Of a stretch of DNA of 64,000 bases, positions 39,893 to 49,261 are shown in pieces (position 1 is the stretch's first letter; each line of letters starts with the position of its first letter). Origin of the DNA: Candidatus Paraburkholderia kirkii. GTDB taxonomy: Bacteria > Pseudomonadota > Gammaproteobacteria > Burkholderiales > Burkholderiaceae. The position numbers and the translations under genes are program-made. The notes beneath the pieces were generated by a model. That model did not search any database. It saw only the letters and a list, made by a program, of their open reading frames with translations, and was not told the origin of the DNA. The stretch spans positions 1 through 64,000 of the forward strand of contig LFKV01000011.1 in NCBI GenBank assembly GCA_001189345.1. The letters are read 5' to 3'.

Positions 39893-40571
39893 TCAGGGCT
39901 TGGGAATGCGGATGCGGCTGATCATCAGCAAGCCCGAGACCGCATAGACGAGCACGAGCGGGTGCAGCGTGAAAGGGCCGATGCGCCAGGCGCCAAACCA
40001 CATGCTCTCGCCGATCGCGCCCATCCACGCGCCGAGGGTCATCAGAAGCACGATCAGGAACGACGTGGGAATCGGCGTGCCCTCGAAATGCGTGACCTTG
40101 CCGCTGCCGCCCGACATCTCTTCCGTGGTCACGTTGTAGCGCGCGAGACGCGACACGCCGCACGCGAACGAAGTACGCCAGGATCACGCGGTCATAGAGG
40201 CCGCGCATGCCGAATCCATAGCCGATGATCGCCGGCGCGACGCCGAACGAGATCACGTCGGCGAGCGAATCCAGTTCCTTCCCCAGCAGCGACGCCTTCT
40301 GGCGCCAGCGCGCGATGCGACCGTCGAGCACGTCGAACACCAGCGCCGCGAACACCAGCGCGCAGGCGAGATAGATATGCAGGACGTCGGAGTCATCGAG
40401 ATAGGACATCGCCGAGAACAGTGTGCCCGTGCCGCATACCGCGTTGCCCAGCGTGAACCAGTCGGCCAGGTGGAAATCGCGGATCATCGAGAATCGTTTC
40501 ATTCGTTTCTGTTTTCGTGACGGTCGAACGGCGCCCGACGCGGGCGCCGCTTGGTCTTTCAAGTCTATCAT
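39893..40571 (-). pseudogene. pssA: CDP-diacylglycerol-serine O-phosphatidyltransferase, single frameshift
   Basis: PssA makes phosphatidylserine, the precursor of phosphatidylethanolamine. From ATG 40571 (GAGGG upstream) or ATG 40502, the frame reads FSMIRDFHLADWFTLGNAVCG. The CDP-alcohol phosphotransferase motif is complete: DVLDGRIARWRQKASLLGKELDSLAD. One extra T near 40163 breaks the frame after VILAYFV. The rest, CGVSRLARYNVTTEE to RIRIPKP, lies in the next frame to 39893. The locus length is one more than a multiple of three, consistent with a single insertion. It is divergent from merR. Confidence 0.8.
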
Positions 40572-40604
40572 CGCGCCCTCTTTCGGCCGCATGCCGCATG
40601 CCCG

Positions 40605-40634
40605 GCAAACCTGTACGCGAACGTACAGGTTTGC
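40605..40634. promoter_or_regulatory. 30-base perfect palindrome, candidate MerR operator
   Basis: Arms GCAAACCTGTACG and CGTACAGGTTTGC flank a 4-base centre CGAA. Every base of the 13-base arms pairs. It lies just upstream of a TATAAT box (40637-40642) and 34 bases before the merR start, in the divergent merR/pssA gap. MerR-family regulators bind long dyads overlapping the promoter spacer, so this is the likely autoregulatory site. Its rightmost arm may overlap the -35 region. Confidence 0.8.
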
Positions 40635-40636
40635 GT

Positions 40637-40642
40637 TATAAT
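40637..40642 (+). promoter_or_regulatory. Candidate -10 box of merR promoter
   Basis: A perfect TATAAT sits directly after the palindrome and 26 bases before the first possible merR ATG. With the dyad covering the spacer and -35 region, the layout is that expected for a MerR-controlled promoter. A -35 element was not identified with confidence. Confidence 0.55.
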
Positions 40643-40667
40643 GCACGGCATCGAGCCTGCCTTTCCG

Positions 40668-41180
40668 ATGTCCGTCATGTCCACGACCAAGCCCGCGCGG
40701 CTCACCATCCGCGACGCCGCCGAGCGGCTGCAAGTCACGCCGCGAACGCTCAAGTACTATGAAGAGCGCGGACTCGTCACACCCACTCGCAGCGAAGGGC
40801 GCTACCGGCTCTACAGCGAGCAGGATCTCGAGTTGTTCGCGCGCATCCTGCGCCTGCGCTCGCTCGGGTTTTCGCTGCAGGGCATCGCCGAAATGCTGAA
40901 GCGTCCGGTGGAAACGCTCGGCGAAGGCCGCACGAGCTATTCCGCCTCGTCGCTGCGCGAGATAGAACAGGCGCTCTCGCAGCAAGTCGAAGCCATGGAT
41001 GCGCGCATCGCCGCCGTGCGCCGCGAACTCAAGGAAGCGCAGGCGGTACGCAGCGAGCTCGCGGGCGACCTCGACTACTTGCGACGCAGAATCGCGGGCG
41101 AGAGCCAGGAGACGCTGCTGCAGGAACGGCTGGCCGCGCGCAAGGCGAAGGCAAAAAGCGCCGGGGGCGACAACGAATGA
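40668..41180 (+). CDS. MerR-family transcriptional regulator
   Basis: 170 residues from ATG 40668 (ATG 40677 is also possible). The N-terminal winged helix is clear: LTIRDAAERLQVTPRTLKYYEERGLVTPTRSEGRYRLYSEQDLELFARILRL. A long coiled-coil follows (REIEQALSQQVEAMDARIAAVRRELKEAQ), as usual for dimerisation, then a short basic tail. No cysteine pattern for metal sensing is evident, so small-molecule or efflux control is more likely. The stop overlaps the ATG of the transporter gene (ATGA), implying translational coupling. It is intact. Confidence 0.85.
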   Translation: MSVMSTTKPARLTIRDAAERLQVTPRTLKYYEERGLVTPTRSEGRYRLYSEQDLELFARILRLRSLGFSLQGIAEMLKRPVETLGEGRTSYSASSLREIEQALSQQVEAMDARIAAVRRELKEAQAVRSELAGDLDYLRRRIAGESQETLLQERLAARKAKAKSAGGDNE

Positions 41181-42740
41181 TCGCCGCCTCGATCAGATAC
41201 CCGAAGGTGATTGCCGAGCATCTGCGCGCCGACTCCTTCGCGTGGGCGATTGCGCTCGCGACGGGCCTGGACTATTTCGACAATTCCATCTTTTCCTTCT
41301 TCACGAGCTATATCGCGGGCGGCATCAACGCTTCGTCGGACGAGTTCGTCTGGGCTTCGAGCGCGTATGCAGTCGCGTCCGTGCTCGGCATCTTGCAGCA
41401 GCAATGGTGGATCGAGCGCATCGGTAACCGGCGCTACATCACCGGATGCCTGTTGCTCTTCGCGGCGGGCGCGGTCGCGGCCACGCTGTCCGAATCCGCC
41501 CTCGAACTCGCCCTCGCGCGCGGATTCCAGGGCTATTTCATCGGCCCGATGATGAGCACGGCGCGCATCCCCTGATCCAGACCCGCTTCACACCGCAATA
41601 GCGCCCGAAGGCGACACGCCGCTTTCTCAACATGATCCTGCTCGGCAGCGTGCTCGCGCCCCTGTGCGGCGGCTATCTCGTGGCGTGGGTCGGCTGGCGC
41701 GCGCTCTTTACGTGCACCGCGTTCGCGGGCGTGGTGCTCGACGTGGTGGCGTTCCTCGCGGTGCCGTCCAGCGGGCGCGTTCATCCCGAGGCGCGCGGCG
41801 ACACGCATTTCTGGCCGTACATCATCTTCGCGTTCGCGCAAGGCGCGCTGCAGATCATCATGCAGCAAGTGCGCTTCGAGCTCTTCAGCGGCTCGCCCGA
41901 ACTGAACGTCCTGACCGCCACCGACCTGCTTTCGCTCGGCTGGTTCGTATGGCATCAGTGGCATCACCGGCGGCCGCTGCTGCGGTTGAACGCGCTGCGC
42001 GAGAAAATCTTTCAGGCGGGCATCGTCCTGTTCCTATATATCGCATTCTACTACATCAGCAACGCGATGAGCTTTCTCGTCTCGCGCCTGCTTGAAGGCG
42101 GCCTGAGCTATCCGGTGGAGAACGCCGGGCGGCTCGTCGGATTCACGTCGATGGTTTCGCTCGCGATGGCCGTCGTGTATTTTTGTTACTCGTCGCGCAT
42201 CAAGCACAAGAAATGGCTGATCACGGTCGGCTTCCTGCTGGCCGCCTTCGTCGGCACGTGGATGGTCAACATGCCGCCCGACGTCAACATGCCGTGGCTC
42301 ATCCTTCCGATGGTTCTGCGCGGCATGCTGCTGCTCTTCATCGCGCTGCCGGTGGCCAATCTCACGTTCGCATATTCGCCATCGAGGAATACAGTCACGG
42401 CTATCGCTTCAAGAACATCGTCAAGCAGCTGACGTATTCCTTCTCGACGGCCACCATCATCATTCTGGAACAGCATCGCGTCGCGCTGCATCAGACGCGG
42501 CTCGTCGAGGCGATCAATCCGTACAACCCGATCTTTCAGAACGCGTATCAGGGCCTCTTCAACGGCTTTCAGAAAATGGGGCACGGCGCTTCCGAAGCGA
42601 AAGGCCTGGCGTTCGTCGAGATCAGCCGCATCGTCACGCAGCAGGCGAACTTCCTCAGTTCGCTGGATGGCTTCTACTACATCATCGGCGTCGCGCTCTG
42701 CGCAAGCGTGATCGCGATATGGCAGAACAAGATTGATTGA
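41177..42740 (+). pseudogene. MFS drug/metabolite transporter (14-helix type), frameshifted
   Basis: The start MIAASIRYPKVIAEHLRADSFAWAIALATGLDYFDNS overlaps merR's stop. Near 41565 the frame is lost after GFQGYFIGPMMSTARI; a stop also lies at 41599-41601. Sense resumes as FLNMILLGSVLAPLCGGYLVAWVGWRALF and continues through about eight helices to 42365. A last shift gives IEEYSHGYRFKNIVKQLTYSF to 42740. It is probably the target of the MerR regulator. The substrate is unknown and the product non-functional. Confidence 0.8.
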
Positions 42741-42761
42741 CCGTCTCAGAGCAAAGAGAAA

Positions 42762-43687
42762 GTGGACACACTCAGCAGCATGCGGATGTTCGTTCGCGTA
42801 GCCAAAGAAGGCAGCTTCACCGCCGCCGCGCTGCGCATGGATACCTCGACCGCCGCGACCTCGCGCGCCATTACCGTGCTGGAAGCGCATCTGAACGCGC
42901 GACTCCTGCATCGCAGCACACGGCGCGTGACGCTGACCGAAGTGGGCAGGCGTTATCTGCAACGTTGCGAGCAGATTCTCGCGTGCGTCGATCAGGCGGA
43001 AGCCGAAGCCGCCGACGCGCGAGTGCGCCCTCCGGCAAGCTGCGCATCCATGCATCGACGAGCCTGGGTCAGTCCTATGTCGTGCCCGCCATCGTGCGCT
43101 ATCAGGAGCAGCATCCGGCCGTCTCGATCGACCTGACGCTCTCGCAGCACACGCCCGATATCATCGACGAAGGCTACGACCTCACGGTGCAGGCGAGCGT
43201 CGCCGAACTGCCCGATTCGAGCCTCGTCGCGCAACGGCTGGGCACGGTGCATAGCGTGTTGTGCGCGTCGCCCGGCTATTTGCGCGAGCACGGCGCGCCA
43301 CGCACGCTGGAAGAACTCACGCGTCATCCGTGCTATCAGCTCGTCTCCACGATCTTTCCGCGCGACTACTGGACCTTCGAAGGCCCGAACGGAACGGAAG
43401 TCTTTCCGCTTGCGAGAGCGAACTTCGGCGTGAACGTCGCGGGGGCGCTGGCCGTCGCGCTGCGCGAAGGCGTGGGCATCGGCGCATTGCCGATGTCGAC
43501 GGCGGGCGCTGCATTGAAGAGCGGCGCTCTCGTGCGCGTGCTGCCGGAATATCGGCTCCAGTCGCTGACGCTTCATGCGCTGTATCCGTCGCGTCAGTAT
43601 CTCAATGCGAAGGCGAAGACCTTCGTCGAGTTCATCAGGGATTTCTTTCCGCGCATCCTTGCAAGCGATGCCGCGGAGCCCGGCTGA
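42762..43687 (+). pseudogene. LysR-family regulator, frameshifted between domains
   Basis: From GTG 42762 the DNA-binding domain reads MDTLSSMRMFVRVAKEGSFTAAALRMDTSTAATSRAITVLEAHL. A frameshift near 43025 separates it from the effector domain, PSGKLRIHASTSLGQSYVVPAIVRYQEQHPAVSI, which runs to 43687. Both halves are otherwise complete. It lies 21 bases after the transporter gene on the same strand. The target is unknown. Confidence 0.8.
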
Positions 43688-43855
43688 TCGTCCGGAACGT
43701 TACGACCGTTCCGGCCTGCGAAAGCCGACCAAACCGCTATCGGCTGCATCGTATCGCGCGCATTGAAAGTGGCGTGACGCATGAACGAACGGGCCCTCGC
43801 GAAGCGAGGCTCGTCCTCTTTCGACTTCACCGCCGGCTTCGCGTTCTATCGATGC

Positions 43856-44537
43856 TCAAGGTCCGCAATCGACATCGGCGAGAAGCTCGGTCAGCTTGCG
43901 CGACGCCGTCTTCAGTTCGGTTCGGGCATCAGTTTCCTGCGGATCGCCGCGCCTTCGGGCTGCAACTCGATCGCGCCGCAGTTCAAGGACATCAAGTTCT
44001 GCGTGCGCCCGACGCGAAGCGGCAGCGCGATACCGTACGCGTTGCGCTGATATTCGCCGATGCATACGCATACGCCGGTTCGCTTCAGATCCTCGAACGC
44101 CGCCTCGATATTGCGACGCACCGCGCCCGCGTTCTCGCCCGCGGCCCGCAGCAGTTCCTCGAGGATCGCCTCGCGCTGCTGTTCCGGCAAGCCATGGAGA
44201 TAGGCACGGCCAGCGCCACGCACACATCGAGCTTGTCCGCCAGTTCCTGCAGGTACGGATTCGCCGTGCGCGTGACAGGGCTCGTCTCCAGATACGCGTG
44301 ACCGATGCTGAGCGCGCCCGCGCCCAGCTCGAAGAGACGCACGCCGCCCGCGCGCCGCAGAAAGCCGATGCGGATGAGCGTCGTCATCAGACGCGACACC
44401 GTCGCCTTCGAAAGGCCGGTGCGGCGCACGAGCTCGGCATTGGAGAGCGGCGCGCGTTCCGCATGAAACGCGCTCAACACTTCCAGGCCGCACTCCACGG
44501 TAAGCGTGATGCCGCGTGCTTCGCCGGCGTTGCTCAT
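43856..44537 (-). pseudogene. IclR-family regulator, second of tandem pair, deleted and frameshifted
   Basis: The helix-turn-helix domain is intact from ATG 44537: GITLTVECGLEVLSAFHAERAPLSNAELVRRTGLSKATVSRLMTTLIRIGFL. The effector domain jumps from QELADKLDVCVALAV to a piece reading AYLHGLPEQQREAILEELLR in another frame. About 50 residues are missing (near 44200). The C-terminus is then shifted once more near 43915; ELKTASRKLTELLADVDCGP to 43856 is the likely original end. The start overlaps the stop of the preceding IclR gene by ATGA. Confidence 0.75.
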
Positions 44538-45423
44538 GTCGTTCGACCTCCCGCGAAAAGCGCCTGCTGCTGCAACGACTGCGCAGCCGCGACGAGACGC
44601 GGACCCAGCTCGCGCTCGATGCGCGCCCGCCCATGCGCGCGCTCCTGCCGATGCACGCAAGAACACGAGCGGTGTTCTGTCCGCGATGACGAGCGGCGCG
44701 GCCACGATCGCGAGCTCCGCCTCCCATTCGCCGAGCGACATGCAATATCCCGTGTTATGCACCTGCGAGATGCCCTCGGTGATGCGCCGCCGGAGAAGCG
44801 GCCACTCGCGTTCCGTCTTGCGCTCGACGTTGCCGAGCAGATAGAAGCGCTCGAGTTCGGGCAACGCGGCGAGCATCGCCCAGCCCATCGGCGAGGACGC
44901 GATGCGCAGGCGCGTGCCCGCCGACAGATTCAGATCCAGCCCCGCGGGCCTGCTCGCGCACGTTTCGAGGACGATCACATCGAGGCGGTCGCGCGCGCCG
45001 ATCACGACATAGCTTTCACTGGCGTCGGCAAAGGATTGATTGCATTCCCAGCCGCGCGACCCGTTGAACGTTCGAATGCGCGATCGCGGCATAGTCGAGC
45101 GAAAGCACGGACGTGGCGAGACGATACTTGCGGCGCTCGGGCGAATAATGCAGATAGCCGAGCGCGACGAGCGAGCGCAGCATGCGCGACACCGAAGGTG
45201 CGGGAATGCCGGTTTCCAGCACAAGATCCTGATTGCAGAGCCACGGCGTTTGCGGCGTGAACGCCGCCAGAATGGAAAGGCTGCGCGCGAGCGGAACGAC
45301 CATCGCCTGGCCGCCGCGCTCGCGCTCTCCTGCGGGTCGTTCACGTTCGCCCGATGCGGCTTTCGAGCCGAGCTTCGAACTCAAAGCGGCTGTTTGAACA
45401 GCCTGATGCGCCTGCAGATTCAT
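44534..45423 (-). pseudogene. IclR-family regulator, first of tandem pair, frameshifted
   Basis: The start MNLQAHQAVQTAALSSKLG at 45423 is followed by the winged helix ARSLSILAAFTPQTPWLCNQDLVLETGIPAPSVSRMLRSL. Near 45050 the frame changes to FADASESYVVIGARDRLDVIVLETC and PMGWAMLAALPELER, the effector domain. Near 44665 it changes again, reaching ELGPRLVAAAQSLQQQ and a stop at 44534. Two frameshifts break an otherwise full-length gene. Two adjacent IclR genes with coupled translation suggest one duplicated regulatory unit. Confidence 0.75.
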
Positions 45424-45620
45424 CGAGCACTCCGCGTTGTGTTGGTGATGCCGTCGACAGGGTCCATTACAAGTTTCCGCCGGCCCGCCGGTCAATGACA
45501 CCCCGACACGCGTTCCGTACATTAGAATACCATTGCGGGTGCGGCTTGTGGCGGAATACGGGAAAACCCCTTGAAACCGCGCACGAAACCTTTCGCGCAC
45601 GCCGCTCGAACTACGGAACA

Positions 45621-45851
45621 TCAAGCGAACGGCAGCGCTGGCCTGCGCGGGTCGGGCGGAAATACATGCCACCCGCCGCCCTCGTGACGAAAGAAGCAGA
45701 TCGTCACGGCGCCGGTGGCAAGCGCCGCCTCGACCCGCACGCCTCGCTTGTATCCGGAATGACGAAATGCGCTGATGCGCGTGGGCATCGCATGATTCGG
45801 CGGCAACCAGGTATCGAAAATATCGTGCAAAGACTTCCGTACGGCTTCCAT
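45621..45851 (-). CDS. Hypothetical small protein
   Basis: 76 residues from ATG 45851, with TGGAGG upstream. The sequence MEAVRKSLHDIFDTWLPPNHAMPTRISAFRHSG, then VTICFFRHEGGGWHVFPPDPRRPA, looks like a compact soluble protein. No family is recognised. It is intact. The next gene upstream on the same strand is a CoA-transferase remnant. Confidence 0.55.
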   Translation of the reverse strand: MEAVRKSLHDIFDTWLPPNHAMPTRISAFRHSGYKRGVRVEAALATGAVTICFFRHEGGGWHVFPPDPRRPALPFA

Positions 45852-45924
45852 TTCAACCTCCACTACACTGGCAAACCCGTTCGACGATTCGCCCACCCGC
45901 TAACGGTCTCATTTCGACGCTCCT

Positions 45925-46400
45925 CTAGATGACGCCGGCCTTGAACAGCTCGTCGATCTCAGTCTTCGACAGATCCAGAAGCTCGCCGTACACGTCCTCG
46001 TTCGCCGAGCCGAGCTCAGCCGCGGGCTGATCGAACTGCGCCTTGAACTTCGAAAACCGAATGGGCATGCCCGTGCCGACCGTGCCGATGTCGCCGAAAC
46101 GCGGGTGCCGCAGGTTAATCACCGCGCCGCTCTCGTGCAGACGCGGATCGTGCAGCACTTCATCGGAACGACGCACGCGCGCGCAAGGCACGGAGCGCTT
46201 TTCGAGCAACTCTCGCACGACCTCGTCCGACGTATGCCGCTCGGTCCAGTGCTGGATCGTCGCGTTCAGCTCGGCCGCGTGCTTCCCGCGCGCGCCGCGA
46301 TGCGTGAAACGCGCGTCCTCCAGCAAGTGCAACTGATCGAGCGCATCGAGCAAGCCGCGGAACCAGTCGAGCTCGGCGATATGGTAGGTTTTTGTAATCG
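45925..46400 (-). pseudogene. CaiB/BaiF CoA-transferase, C-terminal fragment
   Basis: The frame carries only the last part of a family III CoA-transferase: WFRGLLDALDQLHLLEDARFTHRGARGKHAAELNATIQHWT, then SVPCARVRRSDEVLHDPRL and a C-terminal SKTEIDELFKAGVI. About 240 N-terminal residues, including the catalytic aspartate, are absent. The break is near 46390, close to the divergent LysR gene, so a deletion between the two is likely. The LysR gene at 46440 probably regulated the full gene. Confidence 0.75.
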
Positions 46401-46439
46401 AACAAAACGACAAGAATAAGGAGACGCGCAGGAGGCGCC

Positions 46440-47393
46440 ATGAACGGTCTCAGCATGCACATGCTCGTGCGCAGAGTGGACCTCTTCACATTGAAGCTTT
46501 TCCTTACTGCCATCGAGGAAGGGCAGATCGGCCGCGCGGCGGCGCGCGAGCACATTGCGCCATCGGCCGCCACCAAGCGCATCCAGGATCTGGAAGACCT
46601 CGCGGGCGTGAAGCTGTTCGAGCGCAATCCAAAGAGCGTGGTGCCGAGCGCGGCGGGCGAGATCTTCGCGCGTCATATCCGCTTGATGCTCGACAATCTG
46701 AACGATATGCGCCGGGAGATCACCGAGTTCGCCGACGGCGTGGGCGGCCGCGTGAGCATCAGCGCGGTGCGCATCATGATTCAGCAGTTCCTCGGCAAGG
46801 AGATCAGCAACTTCACGCGGCGCTTTCCTCTGGTGAATGTCGTGCTGCGCGAAGACAGCAGCCCGAACGCGGTGCGCGCGCTGGTTACGGGCGATGTGGA
46901 CGTCGCGATGTTCGTCGTCGACGACGCGGCCGGCAACGACATGATCGACAGCATCGAGTACAAGTTCGACAGGCTCGTCGCCGTGATGCCGCTCGATCAT
47001 CCGGCAAGCACGCGTCATGCGCTCACCTTCGAGGATCTGCTCGATCTCGTCAATTATCGGTCTTCCATCATGGCGAAGCTTCGACAGGTCGCGCAGCAAC
47101 GTGGCCGGGAATTGCACGTCAAGTACGAGGTCACGAGCGTGGAAGCCGCGCGCAGTCTGGTGAGCGCCGGGCTCGGCATCGCCGTGCAGCCGGCCAGCAT
47201 GTTGTCGATGGAAGATCGCGCGCAGCTTGCCACGGTATCGCTCGAAGGCGATTGGGCGCAACGCGTCTACTGCATCGGCACGCTGCATGGTCGTCCGCTT
47301 TCGCCGGCGGTCAAGGTGCTGATCGAACAAATGACGATGCGGCTGACGCCTGCGGATTTGAACGTGTCGGTCGATGCGCGGATTGCGCCTTGA
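46440..47393 (+). CDS. LysR-family transcriptional regulator
   Basis: 317 residues, intact. The N-terminal helix-turn-helix is LKLFLTAIEEGQIGRAAAREHIAPSAATKRIQDLEDLAGVKLFERNPKSV. The effector-binding domain follows (RFPLVNVVLREDSSPNAVRALVTGDVDVAMFV). The first ATG at 46440 is preceded by GGAGGCGCC. It is divergent from a truncated CoA-transferase gene and followed, after 213 bases, by an acyl-CoA ligase, both plausible targets in a carboxylate-use locus. Confidence 0.85.
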   Translation: MNGLSMHMLVRRVDLFTLKLFLTAIEEGQIGRAAAREHIAPSAATKRIQDLEDLAGVKLFERNPKSVVPSAAGEIFARHIRLMLDNLNDMRREITEFADGVGGRVSISAVRIMIQQFLGKEISNFTRRFPLVNVVLREDSSPNAVRALVTGDVDVAMFVVDDAAGNDMIDSIEYKFDRLVAVMPLDHPASTRHALTFEDLLDLVNYRSSIMAKLRQVAQQRGRELHVKYEVTSVEAARSLVSAGLGIAVQPASMLSMEDRAQLATVSLEGDWAQRVYCIGTLHGRPLSPAVKVLIEQMTMRLTPADLNVSVDARIAP

Positions 47394-47606
47394 CACGCTG
47401 ATCCGGCGTCACGAAAGACGGCCCGCGTACGCGAGGCCAGGGCCTTCCCAGCGAGAATGTGCCGATAATGCTGCAGAGGCGGGAACAGCAGCCACGCGGC
47501 GATGAAGCCGACTTCCTTGCGCCCTGCCCCGCGCGCGCCGTACGCTCGATGACCCTTGCGGGTTCCCTCGCATCGGGCGCTCGCAAGCCATCGATCGGGA
47601 GGAAGT

Positions 47607-49185
47607 ATGATGAGCGGACGATCAACCCTCTCGCCTCAGCCCATGCTCCCGTCAGGTGACTCGTACGAAGCCGTCGCATCGCAATTTGAATGGCGCATTC
47701 CCGTCCGCTACAACATCGCACAGGACGTGTGCGACAAATGGGCGGACGGCTCGGGCCGCCTTGCGCTCATCGTCGAGGGCGCCGACGCTTCGCAGAAGCG
47801 CTATACGTTCGACGACTTCAGGCATCTCTCCAACCGCCTCGCCAATGCGATGAAAGCGCAAGGCGTCGTGCGCGGCGATCGCGTCGCCATCTTCGTGCGG
47901 CAGTCGGTCGAGGCGGCGATCGCGCATCTCGCGGCTTACCGGATGGGCTGCATCGCCGTGCCGCTGTTCACGCTCTTCGGCATGGACGCGATCGAGTTCC
48001 GCCTCGCGCATTCGGGCGCAAAGGTCGTTGTCACCGACACGGAAGGCGCGGCGAAAATCGCGCAGATCCGCGGCGCATTGCCCGAGCTGCATCACGTCTT
48101 TTCCACCGACACGAATTTCTGGCCCCCATCGAAGCCGCCTCCGACGATGAAACCCTCGTCGACACCGCCGCCGACGATCCGGCCGTCATCATCTATACCT
48201 CGGGTACGACGGGCAAGCCGAAGGGCGCGCTGCACGGGCATCGCATCCTGCTGGGTCATCTGCCGGGCGTGGAGATGTCGCAGCAATGCTTTCCCCTCGA
48301 CGCCACGCTGTTCTGGACGCCCGCGGACTGGGCGTGGATCGGCGAACTGTTCGACGTGCTCATGCCGTCATGGCATCACGGCGTTCCGGTGCTCGCGCGC
48401 CGTCTCGACAAGTTCGACGGCGAATCCGCGTTCGAACTGCTCGCGCGCAACAAGGTGAGCCATACATTCCTGCCGCCGACCGCGCTCAAGATGATGCGCG
48501 CGACACCCGGCACCCACCGCGAAGGTCTTGCGCTGCGCTCGGTGGCGAGCGGCGGCGAATCGCTCGGAGAAGAGTTGCTGTCGTGGGGACGCGCGATGCT
48601 CGGCGTCACGATCAACGAGTTCTACGGACAGACCGAGTGCAACATGGTGCTGTCGTCGTGCGAGCAATGGTTCGAGCTGCGCAACGGGTCGATCGGCAAG
48701 GCGGTACCGGGACATCGCGTGGCGATCGTCGACGACGACGGCGTGCCGCTGCCCAACGGCACGCAAGGTCATATCGCAATCGAAAGGCCCGATCCGGTGA
48801 TGTTCATCGGCTACTGGCGCGACGAAGCCGCGACCGCGCAGAAGTTTCGCGGCGATTTCCTGCTAACGGGCGATCTCGGTACGCTCGACGACGACGGCTT
48901 CTTCCGCTTCATCGGCTGCGACGACGACGTCATCACCAGCGCGGGCTATCGCATCGGGCCAGGGCCGATCGAGGACTGTCTGATCCGGCATCCGGCCGTG
49001 CGCTTCGCGGCGGCAATCGGCGTGCCGGATGCGAAGCGCACGGAGATCGTGTGCGCGGTCGTCGTGCTCAACGACGGCTTCGAGCCCGGCGATGCGCTCG
49101 TGCGCGAATTGCAGGAACATGTGCGCACGCGGCTCGCGGCCCACGAATATCCGCGCGAAGTGCACTTCGTCTCCGAATTGCCGAT
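47607..49185 (+). pseudogene. AMP-forming acyl-CoA synthetase, frameshifted and cut by IS3
   Basis: Activates a carboxylic acid to its acyl-CoA through an adenylate. The start at 47607 is preceded by GGGAGG. The N-terminal domain is complete (YTFDDFRHLSNRLANAM). Near 48120 a frameshift occurs. The adenylation core then reads AVIIYTSGTTGKPKGALHGH (motif A3), EFYGQTE (A5) and LLTGDLGTLDDDGFFRFIGCDDDVITSAGYRIGP (A7/A8). The IS3 left end at 49186 replaces the last residues after FVSELPI, so the A10 lysine is lost. A stop at 49202-49204 inside the IS closes the frame. Inactive twice over. Confidence 0.85.
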
Positions 49186-49261
49186 TGGACTTGCCCCCGC
49201 ATAACCGGACATGCGGTGACACTTAAATTTTGAGGTAGTCTTCTGCCTATGTTTAAGCCTA
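49186..49261 (+). mobile_element. IS3-family left end, interrupted by IS630
   Basis: The 76 bases match the left end of the IS3 copy at 51330 with few differences. They begin with TGGACTTGCCCCCGCA and carry the sequence preceding orfA. The element stops at a TA dinucleotide (49260-49261) where IS630 copy 2 starts. The rest of this IS3 copy is not on the far side of the IS630, so a rearrangement has occurred. Confidence 0.8.
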
